A DNA stretch of 64,000 nt from Sphingobacterium hungaricum (GTDB taxonomy: Bacteria; Bacteroidota; Bacteroidia; Sphingobacteriales; Sphingobacteriaceae). The stretch covers positions 2,339,337-2,403,336 of the forward strand of contig NZ_MU158698.1 in NCBI RefSeq assembly GCF_015210005.1, read 5' to 3'. The notes below the pieces were generated by a model. It saw only the letters and a list, made by a program, of their open reading frames with translations, was not told the origin of the DNA and ran no database searches. Shown one piece after another: positions 17,563-26,093 of this stretch (position 1 is its first letter; each line of letters opens with the position of its first letter). Position numbers and translations under genes: made by a program.

Positions 17563-18080
17563 GTTCACATTTGAAAAACCCAGTCAACGAGACTGACCAC
17601 ATTCAAGGCTCCAGTAATGCGTCGATAGAGATTGTGGAGTATGGAGATTACCAATGTTCTTATTGCGGAGAAGCTTATCCGATCATCAAGAGAATCCAAG
17701 CCAAATTCGGCGATCAGATTAAATTTGTTTTTCGCAATTTTCCATTAACAGAAATTCATCCGTATGCATATGACGCTGCGCTTGCCGCCGAAGCGGCTGG
17801 ACTGCAAGGGAAATTTTGGGAAATGCACGACCTTTTATTCGAACATCAAAATGCTCTGGATAAACATGGCATTATGAAATTGGCTGAACGGCTCGATGTG
17901 GATATTCAGTTATTTGAGGAAGATATGCAATCGGCAGTCTTGCAAAAACGTATTGACGACTCGCTGGAGTCAGGCATGTTGAGCGGGGTTAATGGAACGC
18001 CTTCGTTTTTTATAAATGGCGGGAAATTTAATGGGGGCGCTCAAGACCTTTCTGATTTGTTGGACGAAAGTGTGGAGTAA
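17559..18080 (+). CDS. DsbA-like thioredoxin-fold oxidoreductase, cytoplasmic
   Basis: I chose the ATG at 17559 (173 residues) because it overlaps the peroxiredoxin stop. A longer frame upstream runs inside that gene. The active site YGDYQCSYCGEAYP gives a CSYC pair at residues 33-36, and GTPSFFINGGKFNG carries the cis-Pro loop. The FrnE/DsbA-like helical insert follows. There is no signal peptide, so it works in the cytoplasm. It is a likely disulfide reductant for the coupled peroxiredoxin, though a general thiol oxidoreductase role is equally possible. Confidence 0.88.
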   Translation: MSSHLKNPVNETDHIQGSSNASIEIVEYGDYQCSYCGEAYPIIKRIQAKFGDQIKFVFRNFPLTEIHPYAYDAALAAEAAGLQGKFWEMHDLLFEHQNALDKHGIMKLAERLDVDIQLFEEDMQSAVLQKRIDDSLESGMLSGVNGTPSFFINGGKFNGGAQDLSDLLDESVE

Positions 18081-18224
18081 AGAAACTGATAGCGGTTGTA
18101 ATTAAGCAGAAAATATGGAACAGCAACAAGCCAAAGCTTATTGCTGTTTTTTATTGCCCTAAATAATTTATCAATACAGTTCGAATGCTTATATTTAAGC
18201 CCACTAACATAAACCCAAAATCCT

Positions 18225-20129
18225 ATGCTTGCTCAAAGGTCCCGTATTGCGTTATTTGTTTGCTTTTTTTTAACTAATTGCATTTTAGCAAAAGCACAAG
18301 TCAATTTTTCTTCAGAAATCAAAAAACTTTCGGATGTAGCGTTACTGCCACAATATCTTTCGGAAACTGTTGTTAAGCAGGAATCTTCTTATGACCGGAC
18401 TGGAGGGAATAATGATGGTTTTGAGGGGACCTATTCTTATCTTTCTAAAGAATCGAACGGCGATTTGGTCGTATTCGAACAAAAGGGAAAAGGCGTTTTG
18501 GAACGCATTTGGACACCAACACCAACGGATGATACATTAGATTTTTATTTCGACCAAGAGAAAATTCCACGTTTGTCTATCCGATTCCGCGATTTATTTA
18601 CGGGTAAAGTGTATCCCTTTATTCAGCCAATTGTTGGCAAAAAAGTAGGCGGATTTTATTCTTATCTGCCTTTGCCGTACGAGAAGGGATTGAAAATTGT
18701 TTTTAGGGGCGAAAAGATTTTATTTCATCAGTTTCAATACCGTGAATTGCCAGCCAGCCAACAAGTGACGACATTTACTAAATCCTTGACGAAGGACGAC
18801 GATGAGGCGCTCAACAAAGCTGTTGAAGTGTGGAATTATGGCAATCATTCGGTAGCGAGTTTGTACGCTGGCAGGACTGAGGTTGTGGCTAAAACACAGG
18901 AATTGCGAAGCAACCAAAGCATTACGCTGGCGGAAATTAATGAGGGAGGGCGAATATTGGGAATTGAAATTGATTCCGCTCATTTATTTAAGGGAAAGCT
19001 CCGTGATATTGCTTTGCGAATTACTTGGGATGATGACCGGACAGGTGCAGTTTTCGCGCCAGTCGCCGAATTTTTCGGCTATTCATTTGGCCAGGTTTCG
19101 ATGCAAAGTTTGTTGCTCGGCGTCAACCGTCAAGGAAAATTGTATGCTTATTTTCCAATGCCCTTTGACAATAAGGCAAAGGTGGAATTGGTGCATCTCG
19201 CGGGCGTAGATTTTGGCAAACCGATAAGCATTCGCTCTAAAATTATTTATTCGAAAGAGCCAAGAGACAAACATAAGGAAGGTAAATTCTATGCCTATTG
19301 GAAAAGGGAGGAGCCGGCTCTGGGTTCATATTATGATTTCTTAAAAGTGAAGGGCAAAGGACATTATGTGGGCACAATTTTACAGGCGCAAGCAACTGAC
19401 TTTACAAACTTTACGGAATTTTTTGAAGGAGACGACAGCACCTCGGTTGATGGGCTGATGACCGTTCATGGGACAGGTTCGGAAGATTATTTTAATGGCG
19501 GATGGTATGCGCAACCCGCTGGATGGGTTGAGCCGATTTCTGGCCAGATCCATGGTTGTCTCTACTATTCGTTGCCACAAGGAAGGACCGGCGCCTATCG
19601 ATTCTTTTTGTCCGATAAAATGCCGTTTAACAAGGAGTTTTATCATGGGATCGAACATGGGCCTGTGAATAACAATAGACCTGTCGATTATTCTTCGCTG
19701 GCTTTGTATTATGCTGAAAAGCCGTTGATAAATAGCCAGGAATTAACGGCTTCCAATGCTAAATTCAAAGATCCTGAGAATTATTCATTTTATCCTCGAT
19801 TGATGGACTACTTGACGTATACAGGCGATATGAGCCGTGATGGTTTTGACGGAAAGCATGCGGAAATGACGATTGATGTCAATGATGTTCCAGAAGGCAA
19901 TTATTCTGTCTTTGTCAGAAATGAAATGCCAGTTCCACAAGACCTAAAAATAGAAGGATATTCGAACGGGGAAGACCTATCGATGGCGGATAAGCTTGGT
20001 AAAGATTTTATATACATCGGTGAAGTTCAGGTCGATCAAAATCGGACTCCGATAAATTTGAAATTCGATTCTCCTCAATCCTCAAAATTCAAATTTGATG
20101 TATTGGTCTTATCGAGATCAGCGCAGTAA
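18225..20129 (+). CDS. GH172 (DUF2961) family secreted protein
   Basis: A 634-residue protein with a signal peptide of about 25 residues ending AKAQ. The DUF2961 core carries WTPTPTDDTLDFYFDQ, GGFYSYLPLPYEKGLKI, and later VHGTGSEDYFNGGWYAQP and EHGPVNN, motifs of glycoside hydrolase family 172. Known GH172 enzymes act on difructose anhydrides or fructofuranose- and arabinofuranose-containing glycans, so a sugar-degrading role in the periplasm or on the surface is likely. The exact substrate is unknown. It is not next to a SusCD pair and looks like a single-gene unit. Confidence 0.85.
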   Translation: MLAQRSRIALFVCFFLTNCILAKAQVNFSSEIKKLSDVALLPQYLSETVVKQESSYDRTGGNNDGFEGTYSYLSKESNGDLVVFEQKGKGVLERIWTPTPTDDTLDFYFDQEKIPRLSIRFRDLFTGKVYPFIQPIVGKKVGGFYSYLPLPYEKGLKIVFRGEKILFHQFQYRELPASQQVTTFTKSLTKDDDEALNKAVEVWNYGNHSVASLYAGRTEVVAKTQELRSNQSITLAEINEGGRILGIEIDSAHLFKGKLRDIALRITWDDDRTGAVFAPVAEFFGYSFGQVSMQSLLLGVNRQGKLYAYFPMPFDNKAKVELVHLAGVDFGKPISIRSKIIYSKEPRDKHKEGKFYAYWKREEPALGSYYDFLKVKGKGHYVGTILQAQATDFTNFTEFFEGDDSTSVDGLMTVHGTGSEDYFNGGWYAQPAGWVEPISGQIHGCLYYSLPQGRTGAYRFFLSDKMPFNKEFYHGIEHGPVNNNRPVDYSSLALYYAEKPLINSQELTASNAKFKDPENYSFYPRLMDYLTYTGDMSRDGFDGKHAEMTIDVNDVPEGNYSVFVRNEMPVPQDLKIEGYSNGEDLSMADKLGKDFIYIGEVQVDQNRTPINLKFDSPQSSKFKFDVLVLSRSAQ

Positions 20130-20230
20130 ATACTGTAGGATTTATCAGTGTTGATTTTTATCCCGAATGTTCCTTGGTTTTGCGGAGCATGGAATTTTAT
20201 TTTTTTACGTTAAGCAGTTTTTGAATTAGT

Positions 20231-20238
20231 TACCTTTG
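20231..20238 (+). promoter_or_regulatory. TAnnTTTG box directly before mnmE
   Basis: TACCTTTG matches the Bacteroidota -7 consensus TAnnTTTG and ends only four bases before the mnmE ATG. If used, transcription would start at or next to the initiation codon, giving a leaderless mRNA. No good -33 TTG was found at the expected distance, so support is moderate. Confidence 0.4.
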
Positions 20239-20242
20239 CTGT

Positions 20243-21619
20243 ATGTCTTCAACACAAATTGAATCGCAAGATACCATAGTTGCATTGGCTACGCCAAACG
20301 GAAACGGCGCAATAGCTGTTATTCGCCTATCTGGATTAAAAGCTATTAGCATTGCTAATGCTGTTTTTCCAAGTAAAGATTTGACGAAGCAAACTTCGCA
20401 TACGGTGCATTTCGGAACAATTAGGGATGGAAATTCCATTTTGGATGAAGTCCTCGTCACGCTCTTTGTCGGTCCAAATTCCTACACAAAAGAAGATGTT
20501 GTTGAAATATCAACGCATAATTCCCGATACATCATCGAACGCATGTTGCAGTTGCTGATTCAAAAAGGCGCTCGCCATGCGAATCCAGGTGAATTTACAT
20601 TACGTGCATTCTTAAATGGTGGAATGGACCTGTCTCAAGCTGAAGCCGTGGCCGATTTGATTGCTTCGAATTCGTCAGCGTCACATCAGGTTGCTATGCA
20701 ACAGATGCGTGGAGGTTTTTCAAATCAGTTAAAACAATTGCGCGAAGATTTAATTGCTTTTGCATCCTTGATTGAACTGGAATTAGATTTTTCTGAAGAA
20801 GATGTTGAATTCGCCAACCGCGATCAGCTAAAAGCATTGATTGAAAAAATACACCAAGTTATTCGAAAACTAATCCAATCATTCGAACAAGGAAATGTGA
20901 TGAAAAATGGTGTTCCTGTGGTTATTGCTGGGAGACCGAATGTCGGCAAGTCGACTTTGTTAAATGCGTTGTTGAATGAAGAACGTGCAATTGTTTCCGA
21001 TATCGCAGGAACGACACGGGATACAATTGAAGATGAATTGACGGTACACGGTGTGTTATTTCGCTTTATCGATACTGCCGGAATCCGCGATACAGAAGAT
21101 GTAATTGAAGCAAAAGGTGTCGAGCGGACCAAAGCAAAAATGAAACAAGCTCGCTTGATTATTTATTTAGCTGATCCAACACAGGATTCTCCTGAATCCA
21201 TTGAAGAACAGCTTGCGGAAGTGCGCGAGTTGAATATCCCTTTTGTTGTCTTGGTCAACAAATCTGATGTATTGTCGATTGCAGACCGCGCAAATTATGC
21301 TTCGCTGAATGCCTTATTTATTTCCGCAAAAGAGGAAACAGGCATTGAAGAATTGAAAGATGAATTGTTAGCACAAGTAAATTTATCTAACCTAAATACA
21401 GACGATGTGCTTGTCACCAATATCCGCCATGTCGAAGCCTTGCAGAATACGCAGACTGCTTTAGAGAAAGTGCTGGAGGGCATCGTAAATCCGATTACTT
21501 CTGATTTCCTAGCGATGGATATTCGCCAATCTTTATATCACCTCGGCGAAATTACCGGACAGGTTTCTACGGATGATTTATTGGAGAATATTTTTTCGAA
21601 GTTTTGTATCGGCAAATAA
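20243..21619 (+). CDS. mnmE: tRNA modification GTPase MnmE
   Basis: A 458-residue enzyme that, with MnmG, adds the carboxymethylaminomethyl (or taurinomethyl-like) group to uridine 34 of tRNAs. The N-terminal folate-binding domain (IVALATPNGNGAIAVIRLSG), helical middle and G domain (GRPNVGKSTLLNALL near residue 229, DIAGTTRDT, DTAGIRDT, NKSD) are complete. The C-terminal CIGK has the conserved Cys at residue 455. The last 18 bases also form one end of the integrated island, and the protein ends normally, so the insertion preserved its coding sequence. Confidence 0.97.
   Translation: MSSTQIESQDTIVALATPNGNGAIAVIRLSGLKAISIANAVFPSKDLTKQTSHTVHFGTIRDGNSILDEVLVTLFVGPNSYTKEDVVEISTHNSRYIIERMLQLLIQKGARHANPGEFTLRAFLNGGMDLSQAEAVADLIASNSSASHQVAMQQMRGGFSNQLKQLREDLIAFASLIELELDFSEEDVEFANRDQLKALIEKIHQVIRKLIQSFEQGNVMKNGVPVVIAGRPNVGKSTLLNALLNEERAIVSDIAGTTRDTIEDELTVHGVLFRFIDTAGIRDTEDVIEAKGVERTKAKMKQARLIIYLADPTQDSPESIEEQLAEVRELNIPFVVLVNKSDVLSIADRANYASLNALFISAKEETGIEELKDELLAQVNLSNLNTDDVLVTNIRHVEALQNTQTALEKVLEGIVNPITSDFLAMDIRQSLYHLGEITGQVSTDDLLENIFSKFCIGK
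21602..21619 (+). other. Left attachment site (attL), inside mnmE
   Basis: TTTTGTATCGGCAAATAA, encoding the last residues F-C-I-G-K and the stop of mnmE. The copy at 48307-48324 differs only at the third base of the Gly codon (C here, A there). This is the expected trace of integration into a conserved coding end. Confidence 0.82.
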
Positions 21620-21660
21620 ATCGTAATTAACGATAATAACGGATAATCACTTATAGTTAT

Positions 21661-21692
21661 AAAGCGCTTGAAATTAATATTTTAAGCGCTTT
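21661..21692 (+). terminator. Intrinsic terminator after mnmE
   Basis: AAAGCGCTT pairs with AAGCGCTTT across a 14-base loop, followed by T-rich sequence. It lies 42 bp after the mnmE stop, inside the island, and now ends mnmE transcription. The older hairpins that may have done so are displaced to 48330-48396. Confidence 0.85.
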
Positions 21693-21866
21693 TTTATTTG
21701 ATTATTATTTATATTTGAATTATATGCTTTGTTAGTGATTTGTACGTGATTTGGCTTTGACGTACAAAAATACAAATAAATACAAGAATAACGTTTAGAA
21801 GGTGGAATTATGAAACATCAAGAAACTTTAGTAAACATCTCGAATTAATTAGAAAAATGAGCAAAC

Positions 21867-22223
21867 ATGTCAAGTAATATTCAGATCAGTCGGCTATGTG
21901 ATTATTGTGGCAATTCATTTATTGCTAGGACTACAGTTACGCGATTCTGCTGCAAAACGTGTAATAGTCGCTTTTATAAAAGAAAGATACGTGAGGAGAA
22001 AATGATAAATTCTCACATAGAGACTCAAAACAAAATTAGTACTCCGACTACAAGTAGTTTAATAGTTGATAAACCATTTCTTAATATAAATGAAACTTGT
22101 CAGCTATTGAGAGTCAGTCGTACCACATTATGGAGGTTAATTAAAGATGACCGTTTGAAAGTGACAAAGCTTGGATCTCGAGTAATAATTGCGCGAGACA
22201 ATATTTACGAACTCTTTAAATAA
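21867..22223 (+). CDS. Zinc-ribbon plus HTH_17 (excisionase-like) protein
   Basis: A 118-residue DNA-binding protein with two parts. Residues about 8-35 contain a Cys-rich knot (CDYCGNSFIARTTVTRFCCKTCNSRF), probably a zinc ribbon. Residues about 68-115 form an excisionase-type helix-turn-helix (FLNINETCQLLRVSRTTLWRLIKDDRL). It lies 6 bp upstream of the integrase and is probably its regulator or directionality factor. The zinc ribbon is an extra feature compared with plain Xis proteins, and its role is unknown. Confidence 0.8.
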   Translation: MSSNIQISRLCDYCGNSFIARTTVTRFCCKTCNSRFYKRKIREEKMINSHIETQNKISTPTTSSLIVDKPFLNINETCQLLRVSRTTLWRLIKDDRLKVTKLGSRVIIARDNIYELFK

Positions 22224-22229
22224 AATATC

Positions 22230-23345
22230 ATGATTAAAGTTAAATTAAGAGAAAATCAGCTTAAAGATGGAAGGGTTAGTTTGTATTTAGACTACTATCC
22301 TCCGATTGTGAACCCAAAAACGGGTAAGTCAACTCGAAGAGAATTCTTAAAAATGTATTATTATAAAAAGACTAAGGATTCTTCTGAAAAACAAAAAAAT
22401 CAAATTATAAAGCTCGCTGCAGAAAAAATTAGAGTTGAGAGGGAAAATAAATTATTGACAGGAGCATTTGAAGAAGGGTCATTTTTCGCACAAAAGGAAA
22501 GCTTTTTGGATTTTTTTAAAACTGAATGTAAAAAACGTGCAACATCAGATGGTAATTACAACAATTGGAAAAGTTCTTTCAAATATTTTAGTGATTTTAC
22601 GAATAACCGATGTCTATTTAAAGATTTGACTGAAAAGTTATGTAGAGACTTTAAGGTATATCTGGAATCTACGACAACACTAAAGAGTGAAATGCATAAG
22701 CTTGGTGCTAATTCTAAACATATGTATTTTAATAAATTCAAAGCTGCTGTTAAAGAAGCTTATTTACAAGGATTAATATCGAAGAATTTTACTGCACGGA
22801 TTCAATCTCCCAAAGCTGAAAATCCTTTTCGTGAATTTTTAGAAGTAGATGAATTAAAAAGACTACAAGCAACACCTTGTGAAAATGAAACAATTAAAAG
22901 GGCTGCATTATTCTGTATAGTTACTGGTTTTAGAGTAAGTGATGCCTTTCCTCTTAAATGGGGATCTTATTCCTTTGACTCAAAAAACAGGCATGTTTTA
23001 CGATTAAAAAGTAAAAAGCCTGGAGTATTTATTATCCACCCAATCTCGGATCAAGCTTTTGAATACATGGGGGTAATGGGTAAGGAATCCGAACAAGTTT
23101 TTAAAGGTTTAAAGTATTCGGCTAACACTAATAAAATATTAGAAAGGTGGTTGCATTTAGCTGGGATAAAGAAAAAAATAACATGGCATAACTTTAGACA
23201 TACATACGCTGTTATGTTGATTGAAAAATTTGGAATCTACGCTGGCAAAGAAATGCTTCATCATCAGCATGTAAAAACAACAGAAATCTATTCACATATG
23301 ATATTAGAAAACAAGGTTAAAATGGCTAACAGTATTGAGATATGA
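22230..23345 (+). CDS. Tyrosine site-specific integrase
   Basis: A 371-residue recombinase that would insert and excise the island. Residues about 20-90 are the arm-binding region, 90-200 the core-binding SAM-like domain, and the rest the catalytic domain. The active-site pattern is visible: Arg in ALFCIVTGFRVSDAF, His-x-x-Arg in ITWHNFRHTYAVM, and the terminal His/Tyr in HHQHVKTTEIYSHM. The arrangement matches Bacteroidota mobile-element integrases (phage_int_SAM_5 type). The mnmE 3' end is inferred to be its target because that site flanks the element. Its stop overlaps the next start (ATGA). Confidence 0.93.
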   Translation: MIKVKLRENQLKDGRVSLYLDYYPPIVNPKTGKSTRREFLKMYYYKKTKDSSEKQKNQIIKLAAEKIRVERENKLLTGAFEEGSFFAQKESFLDFFKTECKKRATSDGNYNNWKSSFKYFSDFTNNRCLFKDLTEKLCRDFKVYLESTTTLKSEMHKLGANSKHMYFNKFKAAVKEAYLQGLISKNFTARIQSPKAENPFREFLEVDELKRLQATPCENETIKRAALFCIVTGFRVSDAFPLKWGSYSFDSKNRHVLRLKSKKPGVFIIHPISDQAFEYMGVMGKESEQVFKGLKYSANTNKILERWLHLAGIKKKITWHNFRHTYAVMLIEKFGIYAGKEMLHHQHVKTTEIYSHMILENKVKMANSIEI

Positions 23346-24163
23346 GTTTAAACATTTTTTATTGTAACGCTGGTAGAAATTTGATAAAAATATCTATTGA
23401 CTTCTGGCAGGATTTTAAAGACTTCGTTAATCAGTACGATAGGTTTAAAAAATATAGAATTATCTATAAAAATTTTGATACCGAAAATATAGATTTAAGT
23501 CATTCTAATGCATTAAATGATTTTCTGAATGTACAGTTAGAAGTGTTAAACTTAATTATTCAAAATAAAGAAAAGGATCTAGATCAGCATGAAACATTGA
23601 TTTCTTTGAAATCATCCTTAAGTGAATTTGCAATAATAAGGCATCTTCTTAGTGGAAGTAGAGATAAAAGAGCAATTGATTACTTAAAGTTTATTAATGA
23701 TCAAATTGTGCCGATATTCAATATAAAAATACAAAATCTTGAAACATCACTAAAAATTAAACATCATAAAAGTTATGTTAGGAAGAAGATAGAAGAATTT
23801 GGAGAAGTAAAGCTATTAAATGATAATTTACCCCGTGAAATATTAGAACAAATAACATGTTATTTCGATAAATTGATTCCTGATAAATATCAAAGGGCTC
23901 ATTTTAATCAAGAATTTTTTAATGGTAGGAAAAACGAAATTATCTATGATATTGATTTGAAAGATACTAAAACAGTATGCGAGTTCTTTAAATTTTTGCA
24001 TGGTAATGGTTATTTAGCTGTAGAAAAGGCTGCATTAGCAAAATGGATGAGCCGAAAATTTCAACGTGTCGATAATAGTAAACAAATTGGCACAGTCGAA
24101 ACATTGAAAAGATATCTTAATGGTCATCACGATCGACAATTTTTAAATAAATTTTTAAGATAA
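23342..24163 (+). CDS. Hypothetical protein coupled to the integrase
   Basis: A 273-residue protein that I do not recognise. It overlaps the integrase stop by four bases, so it is translationally coupled. The first 160 residues are helical with few hydrophobic stretches. The C-terminal 60 (VCEFFKFLHGNGYLAVEKAALAKWMSRKF, then TVETLKRYLNG) look like a winged-helix or RteC-type DNA-binding end. A role in integration control or element regulation is inference from position. No membrane segment or signal peptide is evident. Confidence 0.6.
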   Translation: MSLNIFYCNAGRNLIKISIDFWQDFKDFVNQYDRFKKYRIIYKNFDTENIDLSHSNALNDFLNVQLEVLNLIIQNKEKDLDQHETLISLKSSLSEFAIIRHLLSGSRDKRAIDYLKFINDQIVPIFNIKIQNLETSLKIKHHKSYVRKKIEEFGEVKLLNDNLPREILEQITCYFDKLIPDKYQRAHFNQEFFNGRKNEIIYDIDLKDTKTVCEFFKFLHGNGYLAVEKAALAKWMSRKFQRVDNSKQIGTVETLKRYLNGHHDRQFLNKFLR

Positions 24164-24239
24164 AATTCCGTTTTGGCACAACGGAATTCACTTGATTATA
24201 GCTTTGTTTCATTAATTATAAGCACTTAAAAGATAATTT

Positions 24240-24563
24240 ATGGAACAAGTAATAATTACTAGTATCAATAAACAAGAGTTAGTTGATATTATTGAACAAA
24301 CTGTAAAAAAAGTATTTGGATCAGCAAAAAATGAGGTTGCTATTCCAAATGAAAAACCAATAGGTGTACATAGAGCTGCAAATATATTGTTGCTCTCAGG
24401 TGCAAGTATTTATAGAAAATGCAATAATCTTGAAATTCCCCATTTCAAAAGAGGTAATAGGTTGTATTTCTATGAGAGTGAATTAGAAGCCTACTTAAAG
24501 GCTGGTCGAAAATTATCCAATGATCAGATTGATCAATTATCCGATCTGTATTTAAAAAAATAA
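24240..24563 (+). CDS. Helix-turn-helix (HTH_17) protein
   Basis: A 107-residue protein with a central excisionase-type HTH (VHRAANILLLSGASIYRKCNNLEIPHFKRGNRLYFYESELEAYL). The N-terminus is a short helical segment. It is probably a second element-encoded DNA-binding regulator or recombination directionality factor. A palindrome-rich gap of 110 bp separates it from the VapE-like gene, where a repeat GCAAACACTTGCACGTGTTTGC forms a hairpin right after the stop. Confidence 0.75.
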   Translation: MEQVIITSINKQELVDIIEQTVKKVFGSAKNEVAIPNEKPIGVHRAANILLLSGASIYRKCNNLEIPHFKRGNRLYFYESELEAYLKAGRKLSNDQIDQLSDLYLKK

Positions 24564-24568
24564 AGCAA

Positions 24569-24590
24569 ACACTTGCACGTGTTTGCTTTG
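24569..24590 (+). terminator. Hairpin after the HTH gene
   Basis: CAAACACTTGCACGTGTTTG is an inverted repeat with arms CAAACAC and GTGTTTG, just after the stop at 24563. The following T content is low, so it is only a possible terminator; a regulatory role for the downstream gene is also possible. Confidence 0.4.
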
Positions 24591-24673
24591 AAATTCTTTT
24601 GACTCGAAAGTCTTGCCTTTATTATTTCTCATAGCAAAGGTAAGGTTTTCAGTCTTTTATTCCAAAATTCTAT

Positions 24674-25855
24674 ATGAGTAAAGAAATGAAAATCTATGAT
24701 TTTGATTATAGTAGTAGTTCTATCTATAATCGTGTGCATGAATACATGACGAAACGCTATCGGATTCTGTTTAATGAACTTAGTTTGAGCTTTGAGATAA
24801 GCTTGCTTGATAAGGAATCTGAAATTTTCGAATTGAATGAGAACTCTCTATTAATTTTATTAGATCAGAACGATATTAAGATTAGTAGAGAAAAGTTTAT
24901 CAACTATCTAAGGTCAGATCTTATAGAAAGATACAATCCAATTCAAACTTATTTCGAATCGTTGGCATCTTGGGATGGGTTCGATTACATTCAGCAGTAT
25001 TGCAGTTATGTTAAAACGGATGATGATGACTTATACTATTATCATATGAAGAAATGGGCTGTAAGGGCAATTAAAACGATTCTGATCCCAGATGAAATAA
25101 ATAAGCACAGTATAATTTTGGCAAATGGGGCTCAGAATGCAGGTAAGAGTACATATTTGAAAAACTTAGTTCCTCGATGTCTCAATCGGTATTATGGCGA
25201 GAACTTATCCTTGGATAAAGATGGTCGAGTCAAACTCTGTAAAACGTTTGTAATGAATTTGGAAGAGCTTCAAGGGTTAGGAAAACAAGATACCGACAAG
25301 GTTAAAGCGATGATTTCACTTCAAACCGTAAATGATAGACTACCATTTGATAAGAAGAATTCATTCTTGCATCGTACAGCTAGCTTTGTTGGTAGTACTA
25401 ACCGTAGTGAATTCTTGGTAGATGAGACGGGGAATGTTCGATGGATTGTATTTGAAGTTATTGGAAGGATTGATTATGAGCGATACAATAAGGAATTCGA
25501 CATAGATAAATTTTGGGCTCAAGCATACCATATCTATAAGTATGTACCTGACTTTGAATCTTCATTATCTGCTGATGATGTTAATAGAAATGAAGAGAGA
25601 AATTCTAAGTTCATGATTTTATCTCCAGAATGCGATGCTGTATCCAGATTCTATGAAATCAGTGAAGATATACAAGATTTTAGAACGGCTTCTGACGTGA
25701 TATATGAGCTTTCACTTACAGGTGTAAGATTAAATAATATTAAAATTGGCTCTGCCTTAAAGAAATATGGCTTTCCTAGAATTAAGCATTCGCAAAGACA
25801 GATTTATGGTTATTTAGCGAAGCCTAAATTTCTTGATTTACCAATAAAGTTTTAA
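24674..25855 (+). CDS. VapE/VirE-family helicase-like ATPase
   Basis: A 393-residue P-loop protein. The Walker A is NGAQNAGKSTYLKNL at about residue 152, then the acidic NLEEL segment, and FVGSTNRSEFLVDETGNVRW, a conserved sensor-type block of virulence-associated E proteins. The N-terminal 100 residues correspond to the linker before the ATPase. VapE-like proteins act as replication helicases in phages and satellites, so it probably helps the island replicate after excision. It is followed by a repeat array and a primase gene, a natural replication module. Confidence 0.85.
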   Translation: MSKEMKIYDFDYSSSSIYNRVHEYMTKRYRILFNELSLSFEISLLDKESEIFELNENSLLILLDQNDIKISREKFINYLRSDLIERYNPIQTYFESLASWDGFDYIQQYCSYVKTDDDDLYYYHMKKWAVRAIKTILIPDEINKHSIILANGAQNAGKSTYLKNLVPRCLNRYYGENLSLDKDGRVKLCKTFVMNLEELQGLGKQDTDKVKAMISLQTVNDRLPFDKKNSFLHRTASFVGSTNRSEFLVDETGNVRWIVFEVIGRIDYERYNKEFDIDKFWAQAYHIYKYVPDFESSLSADDVNRNEERNSKFMILSPECDAVSRFYEISEDIQDFRTASDVIYELSLTGVRLNNIKIGSALKKYGFPRIKHSQRQIYGYLAKPKFLDLPIKF

Positions 25856-25868
25856 AAAAAATGAAAAA

Positions 25869-26071
25869 AGGTTACCTAGTTACCTAAACTCTTGTATATG
25901 ATTGGTTATCAGTGTTTTGTTTAGGTAGGTAACCTTAAAATATACTTACCTTAGGTTACCTAAATGGGGTGTTTAGGTAACCTTAGGTAGGCATAGGTAA
26001 CTTATAAAAATCAACTTACCTAACTGTTAATCAGTTGATTAAGTATCTTAGGTAATTAGGTAGGTACTTTT
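25869..26071. repeat. Array of GGTTACCT/AGGTAACC repeats, candidate replication origin
   Basis: About ten copies of a core GGTTACCTA or its complement TAGGTAACC occur in 200 bp between the VapE-like and primase genes, in both orientations, for example at 25870-25878, 25921-25937, 25945-25963, 25974-25986 and 26050-26068. Some form palindromes such as TTAGGTTACCTAA. An additional hyphenated palindrome AACTGTTAATCAGTT lies at 26022-26036. This is what an iteron cluster looks like. Origin function is inference from the neighbours. Confidence 0.7.
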
Positions 26072-26093
26072 TGAAAAAAAACATAAAAAACTC

